This document shows positions 47,330 through 56,713 of a DNA stretch of 64,000 nt, piece by piece. The stretch comes from Desulfobulbus sp. (GTDB taxonomy: Bacteria > Desulfobacterota > Desulfobulbia > Desulfobulbales > Desulfobulbaceae), in contig NZ_JAVBXR010000010.1 of assembly GCF_030824455.1 (NCBI RefSeq), positions 104,394-168,393 on the forward strand. Reading direction: 5' to 3'. The notes beneath the pieces are model-generated. The model was not told where the DNA came from. It saw nothing but the letters and a program-made list of their open reading frames with translations, and did no database searches. The translations under genes and the position numbers were made by a program. Position 1 is the stretch's first letter; the number at the start of each line of letters is the position of its first letter.

Positions 47330-48726
47330 TAGTTGCCCCCACTCACCATGTTGTTAAGGATCGACATTTGTTGAGTCAGGTATGAAGATTGTGAGTTCAA
47401 ACCGCTTACCAGGGTTTCCATGGCGCTAAATTGCGCTTCCAGGGTCTTTTGCCGTTGTTCAAGCCGGGCTTCCGTGGAGGTTATTTTACTGTCGATTCGT
47501 TTTAGGCTGTTGGTAATGCTTTCTTTTCTACCGCTTAGCAATCCTGTGCCGGAATTGGTGACGTCGTACAAGTAATCCTTGAACTGAGTGGCCAATCCGT
47601 CAGCGCCCTCTTCCCCGGCCAAGAGGCTGACAACCCCGTCGAGATTGTCGTTGATTGCCGCAGACAACGTTTTGTCGTTGACCACCAGCGTGCCGTCTCT
47701 CTGGGTTTCAAAGCCGAGCTGCGACATCGTCGTGAACACCCCGGAATTTTCAAATGGTTTGGTCAACATGGATTGCAGATGGCGTTTGATGGCGTTAATG
47801 CCTGCGTCGCCGCCAAGCACGCCCCCGCCTTCTTCATTGATAACCGATTGCCCGGTGATAAAACTGATCACCTCGTTGTAACCCGTGGCAAAGGCTTCAA
47901 TGGTCGATTTGATGCTGCTTTTATCGACGTTTATGTTGAGGCTCGTGGTTTTGCCCGTTTCAGCCTTGAACAAGTCCAGCGTCACCCCAGGGATAGCCTC
48001 GGTCAGCGTATTGGAATCGCTGTAAATGTCGATCGTGTCCACCCGAATATGCGCCTGCGCAGCCGCTTGAACCGGTGGGTTGACAATCGTGCCGCTGCCG
48101 TCATCGACATTAAAATTGCCAAGCGTGTCCGTGCCTCCGGTCAGTCCGCTGCTGTCGAGCGAAAAGGTCTTGCCGACATTCTCGCCGGTCAGGGCCAAGC
48201 GATACGGCGTGCCGGTTCCGTCATTAATGATTGCCGCAGACACTCCCAGATCGGCATCATTAATCGCCTTCATCATCCCTTCGAGGGAGTTGTTTTCAGT
48301 GGTGATTGTTATGCCGTGACTTGTGCCGTCCACAGTAAGATTTAAACTGCCCGTACCAAAGGTCGAAGTCGACTTGCTGGCCACGCCGCTTGTTGCGACC
48401 GATTTTTGCACCTGGGCCAAAGAAACGACTTCCACCTGATAGCTGGTTCCAGGCAGCGCGTCCCTGGAAACAGAGGCGGAAAGAAATTCCTCCGAGCTTT
48501 GCTTGACGGAACGTTGCAGCAACGTGTCCCGATAATTGAGGTTTTTAATCGAATCGGAAAAAGATTTTAACTTGGTGTCCAGTTCGGTAAAGGCAGACAA
48601 CCGATTGTTGAGCCACGTTTTATCAGCTTCAAGGCGAGTGATGGGCTGTTTCTCCAAGGCCATCAATTGCTCGACAATGCTGCTGGTTTCCATTCCTGTT
48701 GCCAAGCCGCCGAATTGAATAGTCAT
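47329..48726 (-). CDS. fliD: Flagellar filament capping protein FliD (copy 2)
   Basis: A 465-residue cap protein with N-terminal FGGLATGMETSSIVEQLM, FliD core YQVEVVSLAQVQKSV and DLGVSAAIINDGTGTPYRL, and a C-terminal coiled coil ending EAQFSAMETLVSGLNSQSSYL. It sits in the classical order flagellin-flaG-fliD-fliS. Its end (ending in LNNMVSGGN) is longer than that of copy 1 (29971-31257), and the centre is less acidic. Confidence 0.95.
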   Translation of the reverse strand: MTIQFGGLATGMETSSIVEQLMALEKQPITRLEADKTWLNNRLSAFTELDTKLKSFSDSIKNLNYRDTLLQRSVKQSSEEFLSASVSRDALPGTSYQVEVVSLAQVQKSVATSGVASKSTSTFGTGSLNLTVDGTSHGITITTENNSLEGMMKAINDADLGVSAAIINDGTGTPYRLALTGENVGKTFSLDSSGLTGGTDTLGNFNVDDGSGTIVNPPVQAAAQAHIRVDTIDIYSDSNTLTEAIPGVTLDLFKAETGKTTSLNINVDKSSIKSTIEAFATGYNEVISFITGQSVINEEGGGVLGGDAGINAIKRHLQSMLTKPFENSGVFTTMSQLGFETQRDGTLVVNDKTLSAAINDNLDGVVSLLAGEEGADGLATQFKDYLYDVTNSGTGLLSGRKESITNSLKRIDSKITSTEARLEQRQKTLEAQFSAMETLVSGLNSQSSYLTQQMSILNNMVSGGN

Positions 48727-48750
48727 GGCTCATATCTCCGTTGGGACTGA

Positions 48751-49098
48751 TTAACTCACTGTGTTGACAAGATTGCCGCTTAATTCCTTGAGCTGTTTGC
48801 TCAAGTTGACGAGTTCTTCCGGCGGAATCTGCCTGATTACTTCATCGGTGTCACTGTCGACAATCTTTACAAGCAATTGTTCGGTGCCGCTGTCGCGTTC
48901 AAAACGAACGCTGTACAAGCCGTCTTCGGTGATGGATTTAATTTGGTTAAGCAACTCTTCCGGCTGCACGTTGCTCTCTTCCTGAGAGCTGGCCGGCTGT
49001 TGCTGTTCGACTTCCTTGCGTTGGCTGTCCACCTTCTGGGACGGTTCATTGGCTCGGGGCGGGCTGTAGCTGGCTGTGCCGACTGCTTCGATATTCAT
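48751..49098 (-). CDS. flaG: FlaG family protein
   Basis: A 115-residue protein with a disordered Ser/Gln/Glu-rich N-terminus and the FlaG core LYSVRFERDSGTEQLLVKIV then DEVIRQIPPEELVNL. FlaG homologues affect filament length. It lies between the flagellin and fliD. GGAGG lies just upstream of the ATG. An imperfect terminator separates it from the flagellin, so it is probably expressed by read-through. Confidence 0.92.
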   Translation of the reverse strand: MNIEAVGTASYSPPRANEPSQKVDSQRKEVEQQQPASSQEESNVQPEELLNQIKSITEDGLYSVRFERDSGTEQLLVKIVDSDTDEVIRQIPPEELVNLSKQLKELSGNLVNTVS

Positions 49099-49133
49099 CT
49101 GTTTACCTCCTTGTAATAAGAAAAATATCAGGA

Positions 49134-49163
49134 CCTGAAGGGGCCCTAATTGGCCCCTTCAGG
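49134..49163 (-). terminator. Hairpin after flagellin copy 1, probable partial terminator
   Basis: A 12-bp perfect stem CCTGAAGGGGCC / GGCCCCTTCAGG with a 6-nt loop, ten bases after the flagellin stop. On the minus strand the T-tract comes only after about ten bases (ATTTTTC). This would favour high flagellin mRNA with lower read-through into flaG-fliD-fliS, or stabilise the flagellin 3' end. Confidence 0.65.
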
Positions 49164-49172
49164 AGGGATGGG

Positions 49173-50624
49173 TTACTGAAGCAGGCTCAAAGCCAACTGC
49201 GGGCTTTGGTTGGCCTGGGCCAGGATCGAAACGCCTGCTTGCTGCAGGATGTTCTGCTTGGTCATGTTGGACGTCTCTTGCGCGATGTCTGCGTCAAGAA
49301 TCCGCGACCGGGCAGCCGAAACGTTCTCGGAGATGTTCTGCAGGTTGGAGATGGTGGATTCAAACCGGTTCTGGATCGCGCCGAGGTTGGCCCGTTCCGT
49401 GTCAACGAAGCTGATTGCACTGTCGATAACCGAGATGGCTTCGCTCGCCCCGGCACGGGTGCCGATGTCGACCGCGCCGACCGAATTCAGCTCGCTACCT
49501 TCTGTTGCAGCTGCAAGAACCGTTGTTGCTGAAGTTGAACCAACGGAAAAGGATTTTTCCGAGCTGATGGTTACGTTGCCTCCAGCCGTAGCGGATTCGC
49601 CAGTGGCGTTTGTCTGGACGGCCGACCCCGTAAGCGTCTCTCCGTCAGACTCCATCCCCTGGAGACTTACGTCACCTGCCGCCCAATCGACTTGGATGTC
49701 ATATCCCTGGGCATTTTTTAAGGTGATGGAAGCCTTGTCGGAAGCCAATTCCGCCGTGACGCCTGTTTCTGCTGCTTTGGAGTTAATGGCGTCTGCGAGT
49801 TCCGTAAGGTCGCTTGTGTCGGTAATATTGGCGGAAATAGTTTCGCCGGTTGTATTTTTTCCGGAAAGAGCAAAACTCTGCGCGCCGGTTGCGCCAACTG
49901 TGAGTTGAGCATACGTTACGGCTGTTGCGCTAACGCCAGTTGAGCTGGATTTGTTGTTGATCGAATCTGCAATGGTTTTTGCAGAGGCAGAGGCGGCCAC
50001 GCTGACAGTATCGGTTCCGAGTGAACCGGAAACGGTCAAAGTTTGGGCAACTACGTTGTTGGTTGTAGCAGCGCCAGCTGTATTAATGGTGCCGCCAACT
50101 TCATGCTGATGAGCGCCGATCTGGGTGGAAGAGGCTCCGCCAACGGAGAAAGAGATAGTCTCGCCGGCATTGGAGCCTACCTGGAAGGACTGGGCGGTAA
50201 ATGTGCCGTCAAGAACCTTCTTGCCGTTGAAAGAGGTGGTGGTCGCAATACGGTCCAATTCCTGCTGCAGCTGAGCTACTTCTTTCTGCAGGGAGGCGCG
50301 GTCCGTACCGGTGTTGGAATCGTTGGCCGATTGAACAGCCAACTCACGCATACGCTGGAGGATGTTGGTGCTTTCCTGCATTGCACCCTCAGCGGTTTGC
50401 GCTAAGGAAATACCGTCATTTGCGTTACGCGTGGCCTGGTTGAGGCCGCGCACTTGAGAGGTCATCCGGTCGGAAATGGCCAGACCGGCCGCATCGTCCT
50501 TAGCAGAGTTGATCCGAAGACCACTTGAGAGACGCTGCATGGACTTTGCAAGATTGCTTTGGCTTGCGCCGAGATTGCGTTGAGCGTTGAGAGAGGCTAC
50601 GTTTGTGTTGATTGTAAGTGCCAT
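49173..50624 (-). CDS. fliC: Flagellin (copy 1)
   Basis: A 483-residue filament subunit. Conserved D0/D1 ends: [18 protein letters not shown], the [20 protein letters not shown] block, and at the C-terminus [20 protein letters not shown] with [22 protein letters not shown]. The centre (about residues 165-385) is a Thr/Ser/Ala/Gly-rich variable domain that would be surface-exposed. A consensus sigma28 promoter lies about 165 bases upstream, and the Shine-Dalgarno (GGAGGA) sits in a hairpin loop that looks like a CsrA site. Confidence 0.97.
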   Translation of the reverse strand: MALTINTNVASLNAQRNLGASQSNLAKSMQRLSSGLRINSAKDDAAGLAISDRMTSQVRGLNQATRNANDGISLAQTAEGAMQESTNILQRMRELAVQSANDSNTGTDRASLQKEVAQLQQELDRIATTTSFNGKKVLDGTFTAQSFQVGSNAGETISFSVGGASSTQIGAHQHEVGGTINTAGAATTNNVVAQTLTVSGSLGTDTVSVAASASAKTIADSINNKSSSTGVSATAVTYAQLTVGATGAQSFALSGKNTTGETISANITDTSDLTELADAINSKAAETGVTAELASDKASITLKNAQGYDIQVDWAAGDVSLQGMESDGETLTGSAVQTNATGESATAGGNVTISSEKSFSVGSTSATTVLAAATEGSELNSVGAVDIGTRAGASEAISVIDSAISFVDTERANLGAIQNRFESTISNLQNISENVSAARSRILDADIAQETSNMTKQNILQQAGVSILAQANQSPQLALSLLQ

Positions 50625-50625
50625 G

Positions 50626-50643
50626 ATATTCCTCCATGAATAT
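50626..50643 (-). promoter_or_regulatory. Candidate CsrA-binding hairpin over the flagellin-1 ribosome binding site
   Basis: On the mRNA strand ATATTC - ATGGAG - GAATAT: a 6-bp stem with a hexaloop containing AUGGA, the CsrA-type A(N)GGA loop. It includes the Shine-Dalgarno and ends two bases before the ATG. csrA and fliW are encoded 10 kb away on the same strand. Confidence 0.6.
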
Positions 50644-50787
50644 TGTATTGGCTTGTACTAAAAAGTGGCATCCTTGCCGGGTGAAACGGTTTGTTGCTTT
50701 TTACTGCTGGTGTCTGTTGCGATAGCCTCCTTTTATTTGAAGAGTATCATAAAGTGCCAAATGAACACTTGCCTTTCTTTACTCTTC

Positions 50788-50815
50788 TTATCGGCATGCG
50801 ACCTGGCAGCCTTTA
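50788..50815 (-). promoter_or_regulatory. Sigma28 (FliA) promoter of flagellin copy 1
   Basis: On the minus strand TAAAGGCT, 12 bases, GCCGATAA: a perfect -10 and a strong -35 element (TAAA-N16-GCCGATAA). It implies a leader of roughly 155 bases before the flagellin start. Confidence 0.8.
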
Positions 50816-50905
50816 GGGAAAAATATTTGACGCGTTCATTTTTTCTGGTCCGATCTCAAATGTTCAACCAATTGAATTTTCATAAAATTTTAATTTGTGT
50901 CGCCG

Positions 50906-52768
50906 ATGAGCAGGTCTAAAAGCAAAGAAATGAGGAAAAAAAAACCGAGCGGAGTCCATCCCCAAAGCTCTGCTGGTCCTGGGAGGGCTGTTTCCGGCAA
51001 GGGCCGAGCGCTCAACCTGGTGCTGCGGCAGCTGGAGTCAAAGGTTGCATCGCTTTCGCTCGAGGAGATTGCAGCTTATTTGATGCGACAATCTCTGGCG
51101 CCCACAGACCAAGCCTTGTGCCTCTCTCAATTGGCACGAATCTGTGCGCAACAGAATCAGATGGAAAAAGGTGCGGCTCTGGTTGCTTTGGGGCTTGAAT
51201 CTTCGCCCAATGATTCGCGTCTCTTGATTGCCGGAGGTTTGGTCCAGGCGAAGGCCGGCAACACCCAGTTTGCGGTCGATTGTTATGAAACGGCTCTGCT
51301 GCAAGAACCGGAGAACACCGAGGCGTTATCGAATTTGGCGGATCTGCTCATCAAGCTGAATCAGTGGTCGTCGGCAGTGCCTTTTCTGGTGCGTTTGCAA
51401 GGTCTTCTTCCTGGCAACTCCTTGGTTTTGCAATTTTTAGGCACCGCATACATCAAGATGAATCTCTTTGAAGAAGCGCTTGCCGCTTTTCAGCGTTGTC
51501 TTGAGCTCGAGCCGGGGTCTCTGGAAGCTCTGATCAATATCGGCGTCAGTTTGCGGCAGTTGCGGCGTTACGACGAGGCAGAGATAATATTTCAACAGGC
51601 GCTCCAGCGTTCCCCTGATCATCCGGAGCTCCACAATTCGCTTGCATGGCTCTATTCCGATCTTCTTGTCTTTGACAAGGCAGTGGTTCACGCTGAAAAA
51701 GCCTGCGCTCTCCAACCAACAAATATCAATTTCCTCTACTGTTATGGATATTTGTTGCGGAGATTCAACCGGAGGGACGCGGCGCGGGCGGTGTTTAAAA
51801 GGGCATTGGCCATTGACCCTAACGACACGGCTGCCCGGTTTGGTTACGCAGAACTCATTCTGGCCGAAGGTGCCCTTCAAGAGGGGTTGGCCTGCTATGA
51901 GTCACGTTTTGAAGTGATGCAATCCTGGTTGGCAGGTCCTTGGCCGGTTTGGGATGGGCGGCAACCGGCAGGCAAGACTGTCTTTGTCCAACATGAACAG
52001 GGCGTGGGGGATACGATTCAATTCTGCAGATATCTGCCGCTGTTGCATCAGGCCGGTGCAAGGGTTGTCTTCTCCTGCCAGCCGTCGTTGATTGCGTTGG
52101 TGAGGCGTCTCAAGGGGATTGACGCGCTTCTTGCCGCTGATTCCATTGATTACTCGCAACTGCAGGCCGACGCCCAGATTTCCCTGTTGAGTTTGATGGG
52201 AGTGTTCGCAACCACCATGGAGACCATTCCGGCTGAATGTCCGTATCTTGTTGCCGATCCGGCGTTGACGGCTCGGTTGGGGCGGCAACTCGTGCCAACA
52301 AAGAAATTCAAGGTGGGGTTGATTTGGGCGGGCAATCCGAAGCAGGCTGAAGATCACAATCGCTCTTTGCATCTGAGTCAGCTTGCGCCATTAGCGGAAC
52401 TCACCGAGGATGTTCAGTTTTATTCTCTCCAAATGGGGTACGCCAAGGAGCAGGTCAAGTTGTGCGGAGACTCTTTGGGGCTCGTTGACCTTTCGTCCCA
52501 CATTGGAAATTTTGACGACACCGCCGCGTTCATGGCAAATATGGATCTAATTGTCAGTGTTTGCACGTCAACGATCCATCTTGCTGGGGCGCTTGGTCGC
52601 CCATCGGTTGCTCTGCTCCACTCGGCCGCCGATTGGCGGTGGTTTCTTGACCGCGAAGATTCACCGTGGTATCCGACCATGCGCCTGATCCGACAGCCGG
52701 CGCCTCGACAGTGGGAACCGGTTTTGGAGGAATTGATTCGATATATTCGCGGGCAGCTCGGAAAATGA
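50906..52768 (+). CDS. TPR protein with C-terminal glycosyltransferase-like (GT9-type) domain
   Basis: About 620 residues. A basic N-terminus (SRSKSKEMRKKKPSG) leads to roughly seven tetratricopeptide repeats (about residues 60-330, e.g. PENTEALSNLADLLIKLNQW and PGSLEALINIGVSLRQLRRY). The C-terminal domain has VFVQHEQGVGDTIQFCRYLP and KVGLIWAGNPKQAEDHNRSL, with FMANMDLIVSVCTSTIHLAG near the end. This architecture is common in bacterial TPR glycosyltransferases linked to protein glycosylation. It is divergent from flagellin copy 1 and opens the sugar/methyl island. The start codon (ATG 50906 or GTG 50897) is uncertain because neither has a good Shine-Dalgarno. Confidence 0.82.
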   Translation: MSRSKSKEMRKKKPSGVHPQSSAGPGRAVSGKGRALNLVLRQLESKVASLSLEEIAAYLMRQSLAPTDQALCLSQLARICAQQNQMEKGAALVALGLESSPNDSRLLIAGGLVQAKAGNTQFAVDCYETALLQEPENTEALSNLADLLIKLNQWSSAVPFLVRLQGLLPGNSLVLQFLGTAYIKMNLFEEALAAFQRCLELEPGSLEALINIGVSLRQLRRYDEAEIIFQQALQRSPDHPELHNSLAWLYSDLLVFDKAVVHAEKACALQPTNINFLYCYGYLLRRFNRRDAARAVFKRALAIDPNDTAARFGYAELILAEGALQEGLACYESRFEVMQSWLAGPWPVWDGRQPAGKTVFVQHEQGVGDTIQFCRYLPLLHQAGARVVFSCQPSLIALVRRLKGIDALLAADSIDYSQLQADAQISLLSLMGVFATTMETIPAECPYLVADPALTARLGRQLVPTKKFKVGLIWAGNPKQAEDHNRSLHLSQLAPLAELTEDVQFYSLQMGYAKEQVKLCGDSLGLVDLSSHIGNFDDTAAFMANMDLIVSVCTSTIHLAGALGRPSVALLHSAADWRWFLDREDSPWYPTMRLIRQPAPRQWEPVLEELIRYIRGQLGK

Positions 52769-52864
52769 CGGAAGTGTCAGGCGGCGTCGGGAGTGGGCGG
52801 CTGGTGAGGCGTGCAATCCATGGGCGGCCAACCGATTGTTGTTTTTCTAATTCAGGAGGGAAGA

Positions 52865-53485
52865 GTGAGCCAACTTGCAAAATTGGAGCAATTTATCAAG
52901 CAATTGAAGGCAGACGTCTATCCGGAACTGCCTGCTGAGCCGCATCTTTCCATCACTGCGCAGATGGTTGAACGATTGCTGGCCAAGGCTGGCGTTGTTG
53001 GCGGGCAAAGCGTGCTGGACGTCGGCTGCGGCCAGGGGTTGGCTATGCGCCGTTTTTTGGCCGCAGGTTTTTGCCCGGTTGGCGTCGCTTTGGGTGAGGA
53101 TGTGGACATCTGCCGCCGGGAAGGCCTGGATGTGCGGGCAATGGACCAATCTTTTCTCACTTTTGAAGAGAGTTCCTTTGACATTATTTGGTGCCGTCAT
53201 GCCCTGGAACATTCGCTTTTTCCTTATTTCACACTTTCTGAATTCAGGCGGGTGGTGAAGGAGAGCGGAATAGTATACATAGAAGTGCCGGCGCCGGACA
53301 CCAGCTGCCATCATGAACGCAATCCCAATCATTACAGTGTGTTGGGGAAATCGATGTGGCTCAGCCTTTTTGACCGCGCGGGGCTTGAGCTCGAAGAAGA
53401 TCTCGACATCAATTTTACCGTGCCGGCCGGGCCGGATCTCTATTGGAGTTTTTTCCTCAGGCCCCGGGGTGACGCCACTGGCTAA
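52865..53485 (+). CDS. Class I SAM-dependent methyltransferase
   Basis: A 206-residue soluble enzyme. SAM motif I is VLDVGCGQGLAMRRFLAAG (about residue 49), motif II/III is FDIIWCRHALEHSLFPY, then FRRVVKESGIVYIEVPAPD. A GTG at 52865 is chosen as start because AGGAGG lies five bases upstream; an earlier in-frame GTG at 52811 has none. The substrate is unknown. Its place among glycosyltransferases next to flagellins suggests methylation of a flagellin-linked sugar. Confidence 0.82.
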   Translation: MSQLAKLEQFIKQLKADVYPELPAEPHLSITAQMVERLLAKAGVVGGQSVLDVGCGQGLAMRRFLAAGFCPVGVALGEDVDICRREGLDVRAMDQSFLTFEESSFDIIWCRHALEHSLFPYFTLSEFRRVVKESGIVYIEVPAPDTSCHHERNPNHYSVLGKSMWLSLFDRAGLELEEDLDINFTVPAGPDLYWSFFLRPRGDATG

Positions 53486-53491
53486 AAACAT

Positions 53492-54568
53492 CTATTGCCT
53501 TTGCTGGACGCTGGCAACCGAGTTGAGAAGCGATTTCGCGGTGTCGGTCCAGGTAAACCGAAGCATGTCTTTGCCGGCCTGTATTCCTAACTCCTCGATT
53601 TGCTGTCTGTGGTGATACGCATACTCGATATGATCAATCAGTTGCTCCACCGAGGGTTCTTCCCAGTCGGCCCATAAGACTTTGTTGGCGTCGTAAATTG
53701 GATAGGGAGATAATTTGTCCAGATGCAGGCTGTTCTCCCGTGAAAGAACATCCTTGTGCCCGCTGGTGACCGAAGCGATTACCGGTTTGCCGCATGCCAT
53801 GTACTCCATCAGCACCAAATTGGTGCCGCCCTCGCACCGATTGGGGAAGACGCCCAGGTCGGTTTTTGCATAGATTGAGGCAAGTTGTTCGTTGTCAACG
53901 GCTGAGAGGGTTATGATTCGCTTTGGATCAAGGCCGTTAATGCGGTAGAGATGGTTCATGAATTCGCTCCAGTTGTTGCCGTAGGGAGTGAACATCATAT
54001 GGCGGGAGTGCTGGAACATGGCCACGGTTTCCGGCCAGAAATTATACCACATGTTCATCAGAATGATGTCTTCGTACTTCTGCTGTATTTTCCTGAAGGC
54101 GGCGATCACAATATCCTGGCCTTTTCTCAGCTCAAACTTTCCTCCGGAAAAAACAATAAACAGGTTGTTTTCTTTTTTCTGTTTCACTGGGTAAAAGCGT
54201 GCCGGATCAATACCTTGAATCAGGACGCCGTTGTTGGCGACGCCGTTTTTCTCAAGTTTTTGCCGACACCAGGAAGATCCGGCAAGCACGAGATCGTATT
54301 GCGCGGCGTTTCTCTTTGATTGTTCAGTGAGTTCGTTTTCAAAAAAAGTATAACCGATGTTTGTTGCGCCTCGTTGAGGGTGAAGCGGATTGAAGTCGCG
54401 ATCCGCAAGGGCATGAAAGACGGTTCCTTGAACATGCATGGGCGTGGTCTCGTCAACCATCACAATGGGCGCGTTGAGTTGCCGCAATTCCTGCTCGATA
54501 TAGCGGCTGCAAATGCCCCATCCAAAATTGTTCCCCTTTGCCAGGGCCAAATAGAGTGGTTCGTTCAT
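53492..54568 (-). CDS. Glycosyltransferase, GT4 type
   Basis: A 358-residue GT-B fold enzyme. The N-terminal acceptor half includes NFGWGICSRYIEQEL and NIGYTFFENELTEQS. The C-terminal donor half has IVFSGGKFELRKGQDIVIAAF and the retaining-GT motif VFPNRCEGGTNLVLMEYMAC followed by GKPVIAS (the E-x7-E pattern). The opening 'YLALAKGNNFGWG' resembles glycosyltransferases from surface-glycan clusters. It converges with the preceding methyltransferase (six-base gap) and starts a minus-strand run of five genes reading toward it. Confidence 0.85.
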   Translation of the reverse strand: MNEPLYLALAKGNNFGWGICSRYIEQELRQLNAPIVMVDETTPMHVQGTVFHALADRDFNPLHPQRGATNIGYTFFENELTEQSKRNAAQYDLVLAGSSWCRQKLEKNGVANNGVLIQGIDPARFYPVKQKKENNLFIVFSGGKFELRKGQDIVIAAFRKIQQKYEDIILMNMWYNFWPETVAMFQHSRHMMFTPYGNNWSEFMNHLYRINGLDPKRIITLSAVDNEQLASIYAKTDLGVFPNRCEGGTNLVLMEYMACGKPVIASVTSGHKDVLSRENSLHLDKLSPYPIYDANKVLWADWEEPSVEQLIDHIEYAYHHRQQIEELGIQAGKDMLRFTWTDTAKSLLNSVASVQQRQ

Positions 54569-54589
54569 TGGATCCTCTTGATTCTAGGG

Positions 54590-55549
54590 TCAGTAGGCAA
54601 AAGCAGCCCTGGCTTTGTCCAGAAAATAAAGCGCTCTGGCCTGGGTCAGATGATGGGTGCGCAGATGTTCGCGACTGTTCTGTCTGACGGCAAAGTATCT
54701 GTCGTTGCTGTTGAGCAGCGCGTCAACCTTTCTGTGCAAGGTTTCGGCGGTGTCGAAAAAGAGTATTTCCTCGCCGTCTCGGAACGGGTGGGGAATATAA
54801 AGCGGCATTTCCTGGCAGATCTGAACGCCATTCACGGCGCTGTTTTCCCAAAACCGGAATGTGTCGTATCCCGCCCCTGGCAAACTGAGTGTAAAATAGC
54901 AGGATTGCAGCATTTTGTAGTAGTCGTTGCGCCCGTATCTCCCTGTCGGCTTGTTGTTGTCTGATGTAGGGATACAAGTTGTCGAGAACAGGGTGTCCTG
55001 ATACCAGCCGCCAATTTTTTCTATGAATGCTTTTCGGTTGTCATCCTGGGTGCTGCCCAAAAATCCTATGCTGTATCGTTTTTCTGTTTGATCAAAGCTG
55101 GCAATGAGGTTGAAGATCTCTTCGGGCAGGGCCATGGGCAGGGGGATGCTGTAATCGCTGCCGTCCGTTTCTCTACGGAAAACCAGGTAATTGCCCGGGC
55201 GAAGGGCAACAGGTTTGTCTTCGCCGTCAATGATTGCCAGCCTGCTGCGGGGGGACAAATCCAGGTTGTTGAGGCGTGCGAGGCTGCGGACATCGGCCAC
55301 AATAAAATCAAAGAAGTCGTTTTTGATTTTCTTTTCAATGTCGTCCCGGTCTATCTCGCCGTTGTCCGCTGGAAACCAACCTGGGGCAAGTTGATCCTCG
55401 GGGCAAATGCCCAAGCCGATAACCCCAGCGTAGAGGCAGTCTTTTTTGGGGTACTCAACGACGGCAGGCCCCAGTATCTTGCGCAACCCGTGGAGCAGCA
55501 GGTCGGGGATATAGTTGGGATACGGGTCAGTGAGGAAAAGAATTTTCAT
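54590..55549 (-). CDS. Exostosin-like glycosyltransferase
   Basis: A 319-residue protein starting MKILFLTDPYPNYIPDLLLHG. The C-terminal half has GFLGSTQDDNRKAFIEK, then YYKMLQSCYFTLSLPGAGYDTFRFWE and ICQEMPLYIPHPF. This is the pattern of exostosin-type or CgeB-type glycosyltransferases, in which a conserved glutamate follows 'DTFRFWE'. No membrane segment is seen. The donor and acceptor are unknown. The gene is 21 bases from the GT4 gene on the same strand. Confidence 0.7.
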   Translation of the reverse strand: MKILFLTDPYPNYIPDLLLHGLRKILGPAVVEYPKKDCLYAGVIGLGICPEDQLAPGWFPADNGEIDRDDIEKKIKNDFFDFIVADVRSLARLNNLDLSPRSRLAIIDGEDKPVALRPGNYLVFRRETDGSDYSIPLPMALPEEIFNLIASFDQTEKRYSIGFLGSTQDDNRKAFIEKIGGWYQDTLFSTTCIPTSDNNKPTGRYGRNDYYKMLQSCYFTLSLPGAGYDTFRFWENSAVNGVQICQEMPLYIPHPFRDGEEILFFDTAETLHRKVDALLNSNDRYFAVRQNSREHLRTHHLTQARALYFLDKARAAFAY

Positions 55550-55612
55550 TGATCGCAACGGAATGTTTTTATTGGGCAGTGCGGCGGCAAAAGGGTGATT
55601 GAGGCGGGAGGC

Positions 55613-56680
55613 TTATTTCCATAAGACAAGTCCTGTGCCTGACCAGTGGCCCAAAGAGGTGAAGTCGAGCTTGGGATGCTTGATCGAGCGCCAAAGCTCA
55701 AGCATAACCGGCATGCGAATATCGTCAAAGACAAACAGTGGACAGGGCGCGGCGAATTTGACGCTTTCGAAGAAGGCGCAGAAGAAGTGTTCCATCAGGC
55801 CGTCTTTTGCCGCGTCGACGAAAACGATGTCAGCTTTGGCCAGATCATCCCTTTGCGTTTCGGCGAGGACCGGATTGCTCAGGTCAACGATGCGCTGTTC
55901 GAGGTGTTGGTCAAAATCGTCTTTGGCCAGCCCAGACCCAGGGTATTGATTCCAGGGGATGACGTCGTAGGTGACGATTTTTCCTTTTTTGGGGAGAAAT
56001 TTTTTTAAGGCAAGCGCGCTGGCGCCGGTGGCCGTGCCAATTTCGATGATTAATTCGGGCTGCAGTATTTTCACGAAGGCGGCCAGCAGCTTGTAGTGTT
56101 CGCCTGGCCAGAGTTGAATGTAGGCTGCGCTTTCAGCGTCGAATCGTTTGGCGATCACCGAAAGGTCAATGTTCTTGGCATGTTTTGCCGCTTTGAGGGC
56201 GAGTTGGATCAACTGATCAGTGGGTTGGTGCAGGTCGTCGTCTTGGCTCAGCGCCAAAGTGGGAAACGTATGGCGCGCCATTCCATGGTTGAGCTGCTCG
56301 AGATTTCTGAAAACCGGGAGATTGGGATGCGTGTTCCGCAGTTGCTGCATCCCTTGGCTTGCCTGCGGATGTTGCTGATCAAGCAAAAGGGCTTGGCGAT
56401 ACGTAAAGAACGCTTTCAGCGGGTCGCCTGACGAGGCATGTATTTCTGCGAGGTTGTTGTAAAAATCTGCCTGGGTCGGGCTGAGGAGGATAGCCTGCTC
56501 GATCAGTCGAATTGCTTCAGCGCGATCTCCCTGTTGAAACAATCCAACGCCAAGGAGATGCAGTGCTTCAGGAAACGCCGGATCAAGCGCTAATGCCTTG
56601 CGATAACACGCAATGGCCTGATCAATGCGCCCTAATTGATGCTGTGTTGCGCCTTCTTGAAATAAAGCCAAGCTGTTCAT
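55613..56680 (-). CDS. TPR-methyltransferase fusion
   Basis: A 355-residue protein with about three N-terminal TPR units (residues 3-110: AIACYRKALALDPAFPEALH, AIRLIEQAILLSPTQADFYN, AFFTYRQALLLDQQHPQAS). A class I SAM-dependent domain follows, with motif I LIIEIGTATGASALALKKFL (about residue 210), an acidic IVFVDAAKDGLMEHFF region and a C-terminal LGHWSGTGLVLWK. The second half resembles O-methyltransferase/CmcI-like folds. TPRs may dock it to flagellin or to the TPR glycosyltransferase. Confidence 0.78.
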   Translation of the reverse strand: MNSLALFQEGATQHQLGRIDQAIACYRKALALDPAFPEALHLLGVGLFQQGDRAEAIRLIEQAILLSPTQADFYNNLAEIHASSGDPLKAFFTYRQALLLDQQHPQASQGMQQLRNTHPNLPVFRNLEQLNHGMARHTFPTLALSQDDDLHQPTDQLIQLALKAAKHAKNIDLSVIAKRFDAESAAYIQLWPGEHYKLLAAFVKILQPELIIEIGTATGASALALKKFLPKKGKIVTYDVIPWNQYPGSGLAKDDFDQHLEQRIVDLSNPVLAETQRDDLAKADIVFVDAAKDGLMEHFFCAFFESVKFAAPCPLFVFDDIRMPVMLELWRSIKHPKLDFTSLGHWSGTGLVLWK

Positions 56681-56713
56681 GGGGAAATCCTCTCGGCGAT
56701 TCTGGGTTCTTGG

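Noticed and set aside
50740..50760. TGGCAC element before flagellin 1 as a sigma54 promoter
   Set aside because: The -12 half (TTGC) is missing at the right spacing, while a perfect sigma28 promoter lies just upstream.
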